A stretch of DNA of 64,000 bases from Nocardioides psychrotolerans (GCF_900113685.1 NZ_FOQG01000005.1:186001-250000), one strand, 5' to 3'. Counted from the stretch's first letter, positions 8,782-17,618 are shown. Translations and numbers: made by a program. The notes: generated by a model not told the origin, from the sequence alone.

Positions 8782-10005
8782 ATGAGACCCCTGTCCAAGA
8801 TCGTCACCCCCGTCATCGTCGCGGTGCTGCTCGTCGCCGCCGTCATCACGTTCACCACGGGCGGCGGGGAGGGGACCCGCACGGTCACGGCGCACTTCCC
8901 GCGTGCCGTCAGCGTCTACATCGGCACCGACGTGCGCATCCTGGGCGTCACCGTCGGCGAGGTCACCGCGGTGGTTCCCGAGGGGGAGTCGGTGCGCGTC
9001 GAGATCGAGTACGTCGCCGCGTTCGACGTGCCCGCCGACGCCCAGGCCGTCATCGTCACACCGACGCTCGTGTCCGACCGCTTCGTCCAGCTCACCCCGG
9101 CCTACACGGAGGGGAAGGTGATGGCCGATGGTGCCGACATCGCGCTGCCGGACACGGCCGTCCCCGTCGAGCTCGACCGCATCTACGCCGCGCTGCGCGA
9201 CCTCAGCCAGACCCTCGGGCCCAACGGAGTCAACGCCGACGGAACGCTCGACAACCTGCTCGAGGCGGGAGCCGAGGGTCTCGACGGACAGGGCGCCCGT
9301 GCCAACCAGATGATCCGCGACCTGTCCGAGGCCGCGGCGACCTTCGGCGAGGGCAGCGGCGACCTCTTCGACACCGTCTCCCAGCTTGCCGACTTCACCA
9401 GCACGCTGGCCTCCAACGACAAGCTCGTGCGCGCCTTCATCCGCCGCCTGGCCGGCGTCTCCTCGCAGCTCTCGGCCGAGCGGGGCGAGCTCCAGGGCGC
9501 ACTGGCCTCCGTCGCTGATGCCGTCGGCACCGTCGAGACCTTCGTCCGGGGCAACCGCAAGGCGCTGGTGCGCAACGTCGAGAGGCTGAGCAGCATCGTC
9601 GAGGTCATCAACTCCGAGAAGACCAACCTCGACGACGCGCTGCGCATCGCCCCGGTCGCGATCGGCAACCTCGTGCTGGCCTACAACTCCGAGTCCGGAA
9701 CCATTGGCTCGCGCATCGGCGTGAGCGGCAACGTGTGGGACGCCGACGGGTTCCTCTGCTCGGTCGTCCAGCAGTCGGCGCTCCCACGGATCAGCAAGGA
9801 CCTGGCCTGCCAGATCTTCTCCACGCTGCTCGAGCCGATCGGCAAGGCACCGACCGTCCCGCCCGGCCCAGGCGGACGTGCCACCGGCGCAGCGGCCTCC
9901 GGGTCCGACGTACGACCGGAGCCTGCGGAGCGCGACGTCGTGCAGCAGCACTACGCCAGCGAGCTCGAGCCCAGCCTCGCGACCCTCCTGGGAGGCACCC
10001 CGTGA
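8782..10005 (+). CDS. mce4D: Mce-family protein (Mce4D position)
   Basis: Fourth Mce subunit, 407 residues from ATG 8782, which has GAGAGG 7 nt upstream. An in-frame GTG at 8767 overlapping the mce4C stop (GTGA) is an alternative start and would add five residues. Anchor helix (about 6-22), MCE domain (TVTAHFPRAVSVYIGTDVRILGVTVGEV, VSDRFVQLTPAY), a long helical region, and a disordered C-terminus rich in Pro and Gly before QQHYASELEPSL. Two Cys in the tail (FLCSVV, LACQIF) recur in family members. Confidence 0.87.
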   Translation: MRPLSKIVTPVIVAVLLVAAVITFTTGGGEGTRTVTAHFPRAVSVYIGTDVRILGVTVGEVTAVVPEGESVRVEIEYVAAFDVPADAQAVIVTPTLVSDRFVQLTPAYTEGKVMADGADIALPDTAVPVELDRIYAALRDLSQTLGPNGVNADGTLDNLLEAGAEGLDGQGARANQMIRDLSEAAATFGEGSGDLFDTVSQLADFTSTLASNDKLVRAFIRRLAGVSSQLSAERGELQGALASVADAVGTVETFVRGNRKALVRNVERLSSIVEVINSEKTNLDDALRIAPVAIGNLVLAYNSESGTIGSRIGVSGNVWDADGFLCSVVQQSALPRISKDLACQIFSTLLEPIGKAPTVPPGPGGRATGAAASGSDVRPEPAERDVVQQHYASELEPSLATLLGGTP

Positions 10006-11369
10006 TCCGCACGCCACGTCGTCGCTGGGTGGGCCTGGTCGCCGCCCTCGCGCTCGTGTCCTCGGGGTGCGAGTTCGACGGTGCCTACGACCTCCCGCTG
10101 CCGGGGTCGCCGGTCGACGCCGACGAGGCCTATGAGATCACCGCGGAGTTCCGCGACATCCTCAACATCGTGCCCCGCTCGCCGGTCATGGTCGACGACG
10201 TCACGGTCGGTGAGGTGATCGACGTGGAGCGCGTCGGGTGGCACGCGAAGATCACCCTGCGGGTGCGCGACGACATCAGGCTCCCCGACAACACGATCGC
10301 CGACATCCGGCAGGTCAGCCTGTTGGGGGAGAAGTACGTCGCCCTCGAGCAGCCGGAGGCAGGCACCGCCCAGGGACGTCTCGAGGACGGCGACAACCTG
10401 CCGCTGGAGGCCACCGGTCGCAACCCCGAGGTCGAGGAGGTGCTGGGCGCGCTGTCGTTCCTGCTCAGCGGCGGAGGCGTGGGCCAGCTCGGCGTGATCA
10501 CCGAGGAGATCAACGACGTCATGGGTGGGCGCACCGACAAGGTGCGCAGCCTGCTGGGCTCGCTCGAGAGCGTCATCGGCACCCTGGACGCGCAGAAGGA
10601 CGACATCATCAGCGCGCTCGAGTCGTTGAACAACCTCACCAGCACCCTCAACCAGGAGCGCACGACGATCGAGGGCGCGCTGAACGCAGCGGGACCCGCC
10701 ATCGAGGTCCTGGGCAACCAGCACGACGAGCTGGTCGCGATGCTGTCCTCGCTGGACCGGCTCGGTGTCGTCGGCACCCGCGTCATCGGCGCCAGCAAGG
10801 ACGACCTGATCGCCTCGCTGCGCAGTCTGCAGCCGATCGTCAACCGGCTGCGTGCCGCGGGCGACAAGCTGGCCCCGGGGCTCAACCTGATCCTGAGCTT
10901 CCCGTTCCCGCAGGAGGCCAGCGAGATCGTGCTCGGCGACTACGCCAACACCTCCATCAAGGCCGACATCAACATCGCCAACTTCCTCTCGCCCGGCGAG
11001 GGCGGTCCTGCCCCCGACCTGCCCGACATCCCGCTCCCCGGGCTGCCCGACGACCCGCTCAACACGGTCCTCGACTGCCTGACCAGCGCCGACCTCACCA
11101 GCAAGGCGTGCGTCAAGGTGCTCCGCAGCATCAACCTGCTCTCGAAGCTGGTGAAGGACTGCAAGCGCGCCAAGTACGCCGACAACCCGGTCTGCCTGGC
11201 CTTAAAGGAGTTGGAGACCGGCGGCCTCGAGCTGCCCGACCTCGAGCTCCCGGTCCCGGACCTCGGTGGGTTGCTGCCCGGCCTGGGTCGGCTCAACTTG
11301 GCCCTCACCAGCGGCACGGCGAGCCCCGAGCCCAGCACCACCAGCCTGCTCGGAGGTGGGGCGGCATGA
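10002..11369 (+). CDS. mce4E: Mce-family lipoprotein (Mce4E position, LprN-like)
   Basis: Fifth Mce subunit, 455 residues. GTG 10002 overlaps the mce4D stop by four bases. The N-terminus RRRWVGLVAALALVSSGCEFDG is a signal peptide ending in a lipobox-like SSGC, matching the lipoprotein character of MceE proteins; Ser at -3 is unusual. The MCE domain (ITAEFRDILNIVPRSPVMVDDVTVGEV, SLLGEKYVALEQP) and helical tunnel region follow, then a segment with four Cys (LDCL, KACVK, KDCKR, PVCLA) that may form disulfides, and a PxLxxPxL-rich tail. Confidence 0.88.
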   Translation: MIRTPRRRWVGLVAALALVSSGCEFDGAYDLPLPGSPVDADEAYEITAEFRDILNIVPRSPVMVDDVTVGEVIDVERVGWHAKITLRVRDDIRLPDNTIADIRQVSLLGEKYVALEQPEAGTAQGRLEDGDNLPLEATGRNPEVEEVLGALSFLLSGGGVGQLGVITEEINDVMGGRTDKVRSLLGSLESVIGTLDAQKDDIISALESLNNLTSTLNQERTTIEGALNAAGPAIEVLGNQHDELVAMLSSLDRLGVVGTRVIGASKDDLIASLRSLQPIVNRLRAAGDKLAPGLNLILSFPFPQEASEIVLGDYANTSIKADINIANFLSPGEGGPAPDLPDIPLPGLPDDPLNTVLDCLTSADLTSKACVKVLRSINLLSKLVKDCKRAKYADNPVCLALKELETGGLELPDLELPVPDLGGLLPGLGRLNLALTSGTASPEPSTTSLLGGGAA

Positions 11370-12640
11370 CCCGCACCGGGATCCGGATCCGCCTGCTGGC
11401 GTTCGTCGTGCTGGCCTGCGTCGGCATCGTCTACGTCACCGCCTCCTACCTCGGCTTCGTCGACAAGGTCCTGGGACGCGGGATCACCGTCGAGGCGACC
11501 CTGCCGCGCTCGGGTGGTCTGTTCGAGGGCAGCGAGGTGACCTACCGGGGCGTCCAGATCGGCAAGGTCGCCTCGATGACCCCGACCCGCTCGGGGGTCA
11601 GCATCGAGCTGGCCCTCGAGGAAGGCACCCGGCTGCCGCTGGACGCACCGATGTTCGTGCACAACCTCTCGGCCGTCGGGGAGCAGTACCTCGACTTCGA
11701 GCCCGCCGACGACGAGGGCCCCTACGCCGAGAACGGCAGCACGCTGGCCGGGTCGATGGAGTCCCTGCCCGTCGACGAGGCCGACCTGCTGGTCGAGCTC
11801 GACTCCTTCATCGGCTCGGTCGACCAGGAGAACCTCAAGACCCTCATCGAAGAGCTCGGCGTGATGTTCCGCGACACCGGGGTGCCCCTCCAGCGGCTGC
11901 TCGACGGTGGAGGCGAGTTCATCCGGGAGGCCGCGGCCAACACCGACGTGACGATCCGGCTGCTCGAGACGGCGCTGCCGGTGCTGCGCACCCAGCGTGC
12001 CGAGGGAGAGAACATCCGCGCGTTCTCGCGGGACCTGCGCCTGCTCACCGCCGCCCTGCGTGACTCCGACCAGGACATCCGCACGACGCTCGAGGGCACG
12101 CCGGGCACCGCCCGCGAGGTGCAGGCACTGCTGGAGGACCTCGAGCCCACGCTGCCGATCCTGCTGGGCAACGCTGTGAGCGTGAACCAGATCGTGGTCT
12201 CTCACCTCGACGGCCTCGAGCAGCTGCTGGTGACCTTCCCGCGCACGATCGCCGGCGGCTTCACGGGCACGACGCCCGACGGCTTCGGACATGTCAGCCT
12301 GCAGTTCGACAACAGCGTCCCGCCGTGCACCAAGGGCTACAAGCCGCCGTCGCAGTGGCGGCAGGCCAACGACCTGACCGACGCCCCGATCTTCCCGGCC
12401 CAGTGCCGCAGCGGACCGCCGTACGTCATGCGCGGTCCGAAGTACTCACCCGGTGCCCAGCGGCCGCCGGCCTCGCCGCCGCGCGCCCTGGGTGGCTCCT
12501 ACGACCCCGCCTCGGGTCTGGTCTACGGTGCTGTGGACCGCAACGGCGACCCGGTGCGCTTCACCGATCCGGGCGACCTGTCGATCTTGGGGGATGACTC
12601 GTGGAAATGGCTGCTGGTGGGACCGGTGTCCCAGCGATGA
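11366..12640 (+). CDS. mce4F: Mce-family protein (Mce4F position)
   Basis: Sixth Mce subunit, 424 residues from ATG 11366, which overlaps the mce4E stop (ATGA) and has GGAGG about 9 nt upstream. N-terminal anchor (about 7-27), MCE domain (ITVEATLPRSGGLFEGSEVTYRGVQIGKV, LSAVGEQYLDFEP), helical region, and a C-terminal part with Pro-rich stretches and two Cys (VPPCTKGY, PAQCRSG). The MCE domain lacks the LGEKY form of C and E and has GEQY instead. It ends inside a 12-bp tandem repeat shared with the next start. Confidence 0.88.
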   Translation: MTRTGIRIRLLAFVVLACVGIVYVTASYLGFVDKVLGRGITVEATLPRSGGLFEGSEVTYRGVQIGKVASMTPTRSGVSIELALEEGTRLPLDAPMFVHNLSAVGEQYLDFEPADDEGPYAENGSTLAGSMESLPVDEADLLVELDSFIGSVDQENLKTLIEELGVMFRDTGVPLQRLLDGGGEFIREAAANTDVTIRLLETALPVLRTQRAEGENIRAFSRDLRLLTAALRDSDQDIRTTLEGTPGTAREVQALLEDLEPTLPILLGNAVSVNQIVVSHLDGLEQLLVTFPRTIAGGFTGTTPDGFGHVSLQFDNSVPPCTKGYKPPSQWRQANDLTDAPIFPAQCRSGPPYVMRGPKYSPGAQRPPASPPRALGGSYDPASGLVYGAVDRNGDPVRFTDPGDLSILGDDSWKWLLVGPVSQR

Positions 12641-12666
12641 CGCCAGCGATGACGCCAGCGATGACG
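12631..12666 (+). repeat. Three tandem 12-bp repeats carrying the start codon of the next gene
   Basis: Three perfect copies of ccagcgatgacg at 12631, 12643 and 12655. Each holds an in-frame ATG (12637, 12649, 12661) for the Mce-associated protein; the first also overlaps the mce4F stop as ATGA. Copy-number change would add or remove four residues without changing the frame. Confidence 0.9.
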
Positions 12667-13176
12667 CCCGAGAGTGGGGCTGCCCGGTTCCCCGTCGTCC
12701 TCACCGTCCTGGTCGTGGTGCTCCTGGTGGCGTGCGGGGTCGGCGGATATGCCGCGCTCCGTGAGCACGACAACCGGACCGCGGCGCGGGCCGAGCAGGA
12801 ACGCTACGGCGAGGTCCTGGTGGCGGCGCGCCGGATGGCCGCTGCGTTCGTCAACATCGACTACCGCAAACCCGAGGAGAGCTTCGAGGCCGTGGCCGAC
12901 AACGCGACGGGCGAGTTCCTCGAGCAGTACCAAGGATCGAGCGAGAGCCTGGTCGACCTGCTGACCAGCAACGAGTCGGTCATGACCGGCGCGGTCCGAT
13001 CCGCAGCCGTGACCGGCCTCGACGCCGACAGCGCGACCGTGATCGTCGCGACCAACGGCAGCGTCAGCAACGTGTCCAGCAACGAGGAGCAGACCGCGCG
13101 CGACTTCCGCCTGCGCCTCGACCTGCTGCTCGTCGACGGCGAATGGCGCACCAACAACCTCGAGTTCGTCGGATGA
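12637..13176 (+). CDS. Mce-associated membrane protein (Mas4A-like)
   Basis: Accessory protein of the Mce complex, about 179 residues. After a short Thr/Pro repeat it has a single membrane helix (about 15-37; VVLTVLVVVLLVACGVGGYAAL) and then a domain of about 135 residues resembling the NTF2-like fold of Mas/OmamA-type proteins, ending in a typical LLLVDGEWRTNNLEFV strand pattern. The start is uncertain: ATG 12637 (overlapping the mce4F stop), 12649, 12661 and upstream GTG 12601 are all in frame. Cotranscribed with mce4 and overlapping the next gene. Mas proteins are thought to stabilise the Mce complex. Confidence 0.75.
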   Translation: MTPAMTPAMTPESGAARFPVVLTVLVVVLLVACGVGGYAALREHDNRTAARAEQERYGEVLVAARRMAAAFVNIDYRKPEESFEAVADNATGEFLEQYQGSSESLVDLLTSNESVMTGAVRSAAVTGLDADSATVIVATNGSVSNVSSNEEQTARDFRLRLDLLLVDGEWRTNNLEFVG

Positions 13177-13886
13177 GCGCCTCGGGACCGGGTCCGCGCC
13201 CGCCCAAGCGGCCGCGGGGCGCCCGCACCCCGACCTCGCGACCGCGCAAGGTCGCGGGACGCACGTCGGGTCCCGGGGACCCGCTCGACGAGGCCCTGGC
13301 GGAGGCGCCCGCGAGCGCGCCGGAGCCGGAGGTCCACCACGAGCACGTCGAGTGGCCGATCGAGGACGAGCAGGAACGGCCACCCTCACGGCTCACGACG
13401 GGACTGCTGGCGGGCCTCGTCGTGCTGCTCGCGGTGGTGGCGGCAGGGGAGGGGTTCTACCTCTACGGCCAGGACGACCCCGTGGTCTCCTCCGACCGTC
13501 CGATCGTGACCGGCAAGGTGGCCGCGACCTCCGCCGTCGACACGGCTGCCCGCTCGGCAGTCGACATCGTCTCGTCGTCCTTCCGGACCTACGACGAGCA
13601 GGTGGACCTGGCGGCCTCGAAGATGACCGACTCCTTCGCCGAGGAGTTCCGCCAGACCAAGGACGAGATCCGCGACGACTTCGTCGCGCAGAAGACCGAG
13701 GTGACCGCCGAGGTGGCCGCCCAGGGCGTCGTGCAGGCCTCGCCGGAGCAGGTGGTCGCCCTGGTCTTCCTCGACCAGAGCACCACCAAGGCGGGCACCG
13801 ACCTCAACGTCGCCCAGTACAAGATCCTGGTGACCGTCGTGCGCACCGAGGGTGGCTGGTTGGTCTCCCAGCTGGAGACCATCTGA
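13173..13886 (+). CDS. Second Mce-associated membrane protein (Mas4B-like)
   Basis: 237 residues, ATG overlapping the previous stop (ATGA). A long N-terminal cytoplasmic segment rich in Pro, Arg and Gly is followed by one membrane helix (about 73-93; LLAGLVVLLAVVAAGEGFYLY) and an extracytoplasmic NTF2-like domain ending in VVRTEGGWLVSQLETI, paralleling the VDGEWRTNNLEFV end of its neighbour. It closes the mce operon; the next gene has its own KstR box 17 nt beyond the stop. Confidence 0.78.
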   Translation: MSASGPGPRPPKRPRGARTPTSRPRKVAGRTSGPGDPLDEALAEAPASAPEPEVHHEHVEWPIEDEQERPPSRLTTGLLAGLVVLLAVVAAGEGFYLYGQDDPVVSSDRPIVTGKVAATSAVDTAARSAVDIVSSSFRTYDEQVDLAASKMTDSFAEEFRQTKDEIRDDFVAQKTEVTAEVAAQGVVQASPEQVVALVFLDQSTTKAGTDLNVAQYKILVTVVRTEGGWLVSQLETI

Positions 13887-13902
13887 TAGCGTTCGGGCGA
13901 AC

Positions 13903-13916
13903 TAGAACACGTTCCA
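13903..13916. promoter_or_regulatory. KstR operator 2 (reductase/ferredoxin/hsd4A operon)
   Basis: tagAACacGTTcca, a full match to TnnAACnnGTTnnA. It lies between the last mce gene and the ferredoxin reductase, 70 nt before GTG 13987, so the redox/hsd4A genes probably have their own KstR-controlled promoter besides read-through from mce4. Confidence 0.75.
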
Positions 13917-13986
13917 GAAATGCCGCCGCTGAGACGAGGCGGCGCGTCTGTTGAGCATGACCGCCCAGGCACGGAAGGATCACGGC

Positions 13987-14970
13987 GTGACCTCTCCCAC
14001 ACCCGACGCCGTCGACACCGACCTCCTCATCATCGGCGCCGGGCCCACCGGTCTCTACGCCGCCTACTACGCAGGCTTCCGCGGCCACCGGGTCGCCGTG
14101 GTCGACTCGCTGCCCGAGCTCGGTGGCCAGATCACCGCGATGTACCCCGAAAAGCAGATCCTCGACGTCGCCGGCTTCCCCAGCATCAAGGGCCGCGACC
14201 TCGTCGAGGGCCTGGTCAGCCAGGCGGGGACCGCGAGGCCCACCTATCTGCTGGACCGCACGGCCTCGACGCTGGCGCAGGACGACGACGGGGTCACCGT
14301 CGGCCTCGATGACGGCACGACGGTCCGGGCCGGCGCCGTGATCATCACCGCCGGCATCGGCAAGTTCAGTCCCCGTCCGCTGCCCGCCCAGGCCGACTGG
14401 CTCGGGCGTGGTCTGGCGTTCTTCGTGCCGAGCTTCGTCCCCTACGCCGGCAAGGACGTCGTCATCGTCGGCGGCGGCGACAGTGCCTTCGACTGGGCGG
14501 TCCACCTCGAGCCGGTCGCGAGGTCGGTGACGCTCGTGCACCGACGCGACGCGTTCCGCGCCCACGAGCGCACCGTCCAGCAGGTGCGGGACTCCTCGGT
14601 CGAGATCGTGACCAAGGCCGAGGTGACCGCGATCAACGGTGGTGCCACCGTGGAGTCTGTGGACATCACCGTCGACGGGGTCACCACGACCCGGCCCGCG
14701 CAGGCCATCGTGGCTGCCCTCGGCTTCATCGCCGACCTCGGCCCCATGCAGCAGTGGGGGCTCGAGGTCCTCAAGCGGCACATCGTGGTCGACCCGTCGA
14801 TGCAGACCAACCTGCCTCGGGTCTTCGCCGCCGGCGACATCACGGAGTACCCCGGCAAGGTCCGTCTGATCGCAGTCGGCTTCGGCGAGGCCGCCACGGC
14901 CGTCAACAACGCGACCGTCGCCATGGACCCCTCGGCCAAGGTGTTCCCGGGTCACTCGTCCGAGGCCTGA
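13987..14970 (+). CDS. Thioredoxin-reductase-like ferredoxin-NADP+ reductase
   Basis: Flavoprotein (327 residues) passing electrons from NADPH to a ferredoxin. FAD-binding motif IIGAGPTGLYAAYYAG at the N-terminus, NADPH-binding motif VIVGGGDSAFDWAVHL mid-protein and the C-terminal FAD contact VFAAGDITEYPGK. The CxxC pair of thioredoxin reductases is absent, which places it with TrxR-like FNRs. GTG 13987 is chosen because GGAAGGA lies 7 nt before it; ATG 13957 and TTG 13951 are in frame but lack a ribosome site. The ferredoxin gene follows at 15004, making it the obvious partner. The oxygenase they serve (KshA or a P450) is not in the window. Confidence 0.87.
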   Translation: MTSPTPDAVDTDLLIIGAGPTGLYAAYYAGFRGHRVAVVDSLPELGGQITAMYPEKQILDVAGFPSIKGRDLVEGLVSQAGTARPTYLLDRTASTLAQDDDGVTVGLDDGTTVRAGAVIITAGIGKFSPRPLPAQADWLGRGLAFFVPSFVPYAGKDVVIVGGGDSAFDWAVHLEPVARSVTLVHRRDAFRAHERTVQQVRDSSVEIVTKAEVTAINGGATVESVDITVDGVTTTRPAQAIVAALGFIADLGPMQQWGLEVLKRHIVVDPSMQTNLPRVFAAGDITEYPGKVRLIAVGFGEAATAVNNATVAMDPSAKVFPGHSSEA

Positions 14971-15003
14971 GCTGCACGTCCCCGACAACCAAGGAGAACA
15001 CCC

Positions 15004-15195
15004 ATGAAGATCAAGGTCGACTTCGACCTCTGCGAGTCCAACGCCCTCTGTGAGGCGATGGCCCCCGAGGTCTTCGAGCTCGATGACGACGACTACCTCG
15101 TGGTCAAGTCCGAGGAGACCACGCCCGAGAACCTCGAGAACGTCAAGCGCGCCGTGGCGGCCTGCCCGCGCGCCGCGATCTCCCTGGAGGACTAG
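15004..15195 (+). CDS. 3Fe-4S ferredoxin (FdxD-like)
   Basis: Small acidic electron carrier of 63 residues. Cys10, Cys16 and Cys54 (C-x5-C ... C-P) are the three ligands of a 3Fe-4S cluster; the position of a fourth ligand is Asn13. AAGGAG lies 8 nt before the ATG. In Mycobacterium tuberculosis fdxD sits between the same two neighbours' orthologues (hsd4A and mce4 on one side). Likely reduced by the FNR encoded just upstream and used by a steroid monooxygenase or P450. Confidence 0.9.
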   Translation: MKIKVDFDLCESNALCEAMAPEVFELDDDDYLVVKSEETTPENLENVKRAVAACPRAAISLED

Positions 15196-15200
15196 GTCAC

Positions 15201-16109
15201 ATGGCTGCAGAGAAGGACCTGTCACTCGACGGCCGCGTCGCGATCGTCACCGGGGCAGGCGCCGGGCTCGGGCGTGCCGAGGCGCTCGCCCTCGCCGACG
15301 CCGGCGCCCGGATCGTCCTCAACGACCTGCCGGGCGCTGCCGACGAGGCTGCCGAGGAGATCCGCTCGCGCGGGGTCGACGTCACGATCGTCGAGGGCGA
15401 CGTGGCCGAGCGCTCCACCGCCGACGCGATGATGGCGGCCGCCGTCGACGGTTTCGGCCAGCTCGACGTCGTGGTCAACAACGCCGGCATGACCCGGGAC
15501 CGGATGCTCTTCAACATGAGCGACGACGAGTGGGACGCGGTCATCCGCGTCCACCTGCGCGGTCACTTCCTGCTCTCACGCAACGCCGCCTCCTACTGGC
15601 GGCAGAAGTCCAAGGACAGCGAGGCGCCGGTCTACGGACGAGTCGTCAACACCGCATCAGAAGCCTTCCTCGGGGGCTCCCCGGGGCAGGCCAACTATGC
15701 GGCTGCCAAGGCGGGCATCACCGCGCTCACGCTGTCGACGGCGCGTGGCCTCGGCAAGGTCGGCGTCCGCGCCAACGCCATCTGCCCCCGCGCCCGCACC
15801 GCCATGACGGCCCAGGTGTTCGGTGAGGACCAGTCGGGCCTCGAGATCGACCCCTACTCGCCCGAGCACGTGGCCCCCCTGGTCGCCTATCTCGCGTCAC
15901 CGGCCGCCGACACCATCACCGGCCAGGTGTTCGTCGTCTACGGCGGGATGGTCGCCCTGGTGGCGGCCCCCGTGGTGGAGCAGCGATTCGACAAGGCCGG
16001 AGCAGCCTGGACGCTCGACGACCTCGACCAGCAGCTCGGCGGCTACTTCGAGGGGCGCGACCCCGCGCAGGGCTTCGCCGCCGACTCGATCATGCAGCTG
16101 ACCGTCTAG
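15201..16109 (+). CDS. hsd4A: 17-beta-hydroxysteroid dehydrogenase Hsd4A (steroid side-chain 3-hydroxyacyl-CoA dehydrogenase)
   Basis: SDR enzyme of 302 residues, NAD-dependent, oxidising the hydroxyl of side-chain hydroxyacyl-CoAs during steroid beta-oxidation. TGAGAGLGR cofactor loop, NNAG motif, and catalytic Ser and Tyr-x3-Lys in NTASEAFLGGSPGQANYAAAK. It resembles the dehydrogenase domain of peroxisomal MFE-2, including a C-terminal extension of about 60 residues (QQLGGYFEGRDPAQGF) not found in small SDRs; the M. tuberculosis Hsd4A (Rv3502c) has this same layout and lies next to fdxD and mce4. It starts 5 nt after the ferredoxin stop. Confidence 0.9.
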   Translation: MAAEKDLSLDGRVAIVTGAGAGLGRAEALALADAGARIVLNDLPGAADEAAEEIRSRGVDVTIVEGDVAERSTADAMMAAAVDGFGQLDVVVNNAGMTRDRMLFNMSDDEWDAVIRVHLRGHFLLSRNAASYWRQKSKDSEAPVYGRVVNTASEAFLGGSPGQANYAAAKAGITALTLSTARGLGKVGVRANAICPRARTAMTAQVFGEDQSGLEIDPYSPEHVAPLVAYLASPAADTITGQVFVVYGGMVALVAAPVVEQRFDKAGAAWTLDDLDQQLGGYFEGRDPAQGFAADSIMQLTV

Positions 16110-16145
16110 CCACCTCAGTCCCACGTCACGCGAAGGAGCAACACC

Positions 16146-16901
16146 ATGGGTCGTCTCGACGGCAAGGTCGCCATCGTCACCGGCGGCGCTCAGGGCCAGG
16201 GGGCGGGCATCGCCCGCGCCTACGTTGCCGAGGGTGCGCGGACGCTGATCGCCGACATCGCGAAGGACGAGGGGCAGGCACTGGCCGACGAGCTCGGCCC
16301 GGACGCCCACTTCGTGCACCACGACGTCAGCGACGCGGCCTCGTGGACGGCGGTCGTCGAGGACGTCAACACGCGCTTCGGTCCGGTCAGCATCCTGGCC
16401 AACAACGCCGGGATCCTGCGCTTCGGCGACATCGAGCGTCACGGTGCCGACGAGGTCGAGCTGCTCTGGCGCATCAACCAGCTCGGCTGCTTCCTCGGCA
16501 TGCAGGCCGTCACCCGCACCATGCGCAAGAACGGAGGTGGTTCGATCATCAATGCCTCGTCGGTCGAAGGACTCGCCGGCATGGCCGGCTGCACGGCGTA
16601 CGCCGCCACCAAGTGGGCCATCCGCGGCATGACCAAGTGCGCGGCCATGGAGCTCGGGCCCAAGGGGATCCGGGTCAACTCGGTGCACCCGGGCATGATC
16701 GACACCCCGATGACGCGCGTCCACGGGGGCGACGCGGCGATGGAGTTCGGCGCGTCCAGGATCCCGCTGCGGCGGGTCGGCCACCCCGAGGACGTCGCAC
16801 CGCTCTACGTGTTCCTCGGCTCGGACGAGTCGGCCTACATCAACGGCGCCGAGATCGCGATCGACGGCGGCGTCACCTCCACCCACGCGTTCGGCGGTTG
16901 A
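16146..16901 (+). CDS. SDR-family oxidoreductase (3-alpha/20-beta-hydroxysteroid dehydrogenase-like, FabG3 type)
   Basis: Classical SDR of 251 residues: TGGAQGQGAGIAR cofactor loop, Asp at the end of strand 2 (IADI, implying NAD(H)), NNAG, catalytic Ser in NASSVEG and Tyr-x3-Lys in YAATK. Sequence pattern (SVEGLAGMAGCTAYAATK, GIRVNSVHPGMIDTPMT) closely resembles mycobacterial FabG3/Rv2002, a 3-alpha,20-beta-hydroxysteroid dehydrogenase. AAGGAG precedes the ATG. Position in the KstR-controlled operon supports a steroid substrate; the exact position oxidised is unknown. Confidence 0.83.
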   Translation: MGRLDGKVAIVTGGAQGQGAGIARAYVAEGARTLIADIAKDEGQALADELGPDAHFVHHDVSDAASWTAVVEDVNTRFGPVSILANNAGILRFGDIERHGADEVELLWRINQLGCFLGMQAVTRTMRKNGGGSIINASSVEGLAGMAGCTAYAATKWAIRGMTKCAAMELGPKGIRVNSVHPGMIDTPMTRVHGGDAAMEFGASRIPLRRVGHPEDVAPLYVFLGSDESAYINGAEIAIDGGVTSTHAFGG

Positions 16902-16904
16902 GGC

Positions 16905-17405
16905 ATGGCCAACCAACGCTCGCAGGTCGTGATGAGCGACGAGGAGGTCGACACCTTCCTCATCCAGCGGCGCAACGCCACCATCGCCACGCTCGGCCCG
17001 CAGGGCCGGCCGCACCTGGTGGCCATGTGGTATGCCTACCTTGACGGCCACATCTGGATCGAGACCAAGGCCAAGTCGCAGAAGGTCGTGAACCTCCGCC
17101 GCGACCCCACGATGAGCTTCCTGGTCGAGACCGGCAACACCTACGACCAGCTCCGGGGCGTGGCCATCGAGGGCACCGGTGTGATCATCGAGGACACCGA
17201 CATGGTGTGGGACGTGTGCGTCAACGTCTTCGAGCGCTACAACGCGCCTTACACCGAGGAGCTCAAGCCGTTCGTGGAGCTGATGGCCAAGAACCGCGTC
17301 GTGGTGCGCCTCGACGCCGTGCGCACGCGCAGCTGGGACCACCGCAACCTCGGCCTGCCGGCGATGGACCTGGGGGGCTCGACCGCGGAGTTCCTCGGCC
17401 GCTAG
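16905..17405 (+). CDS. PPOX-class flavin/F420-binding split-barrel protein
   Basis: 166 residues of the pyridoxamine-5'-phosphate-oxidase-like split-barrel superfamily (FDOR). Typical start MSDEEVDTFL followed by RRNATIATLGPQGRPHLVAMWY and KSQKVVNLRRDP. It could use FMN or F420; the K-x-Q-K-V-x-N-L-R-x-D pattern is common in F420-binding FDOR-B proteins. It starts 3 nt after the SDR stop and is the last gene of the run. The role in steroid metabolism is unknown; a redox step or flavin handling is possible. Confidence 0.75.
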   Translation: MANQRSQVVMSDEEVDTFLIQRRNATIATLGPQGRPHLVAMWYAYLDGHIWIETKAKSQKVVNLRRDPTMSFLVETGNTYDQLRGVAIEGTGVIIEDTDMVWDVCVNVFERYNAPYTEELKPFVELMAKNRVVVRLDAVRTRSWDHRNLGLPAMDLGGSTAEFLGR

Positions 17406-17618
17406 CTGGTCCACGTCACGGGGTCGGTGACGTCGCGAGCGATCGTCCGGATCTAGCCGACAGCCGGGCGGCGTCGTCGGCCCGATTCTAGCCGCGTTGA
17501 GTGCGCTCTACGGATGCGCGACTGTCGTAGTCGGACGTGCTCAATCGGGCTCCACCCACCTTCCTCACGCCTGAGGCGGGTGCTCCGAAAGCCAATGAGT
17601 ACGTTCGACTACGCGTCA

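Noticed and set aside
8710..10017. A 435-codon reverse frame
   Set aside because: Exact shadow of mce4D; the forward frame has the MCE domain.
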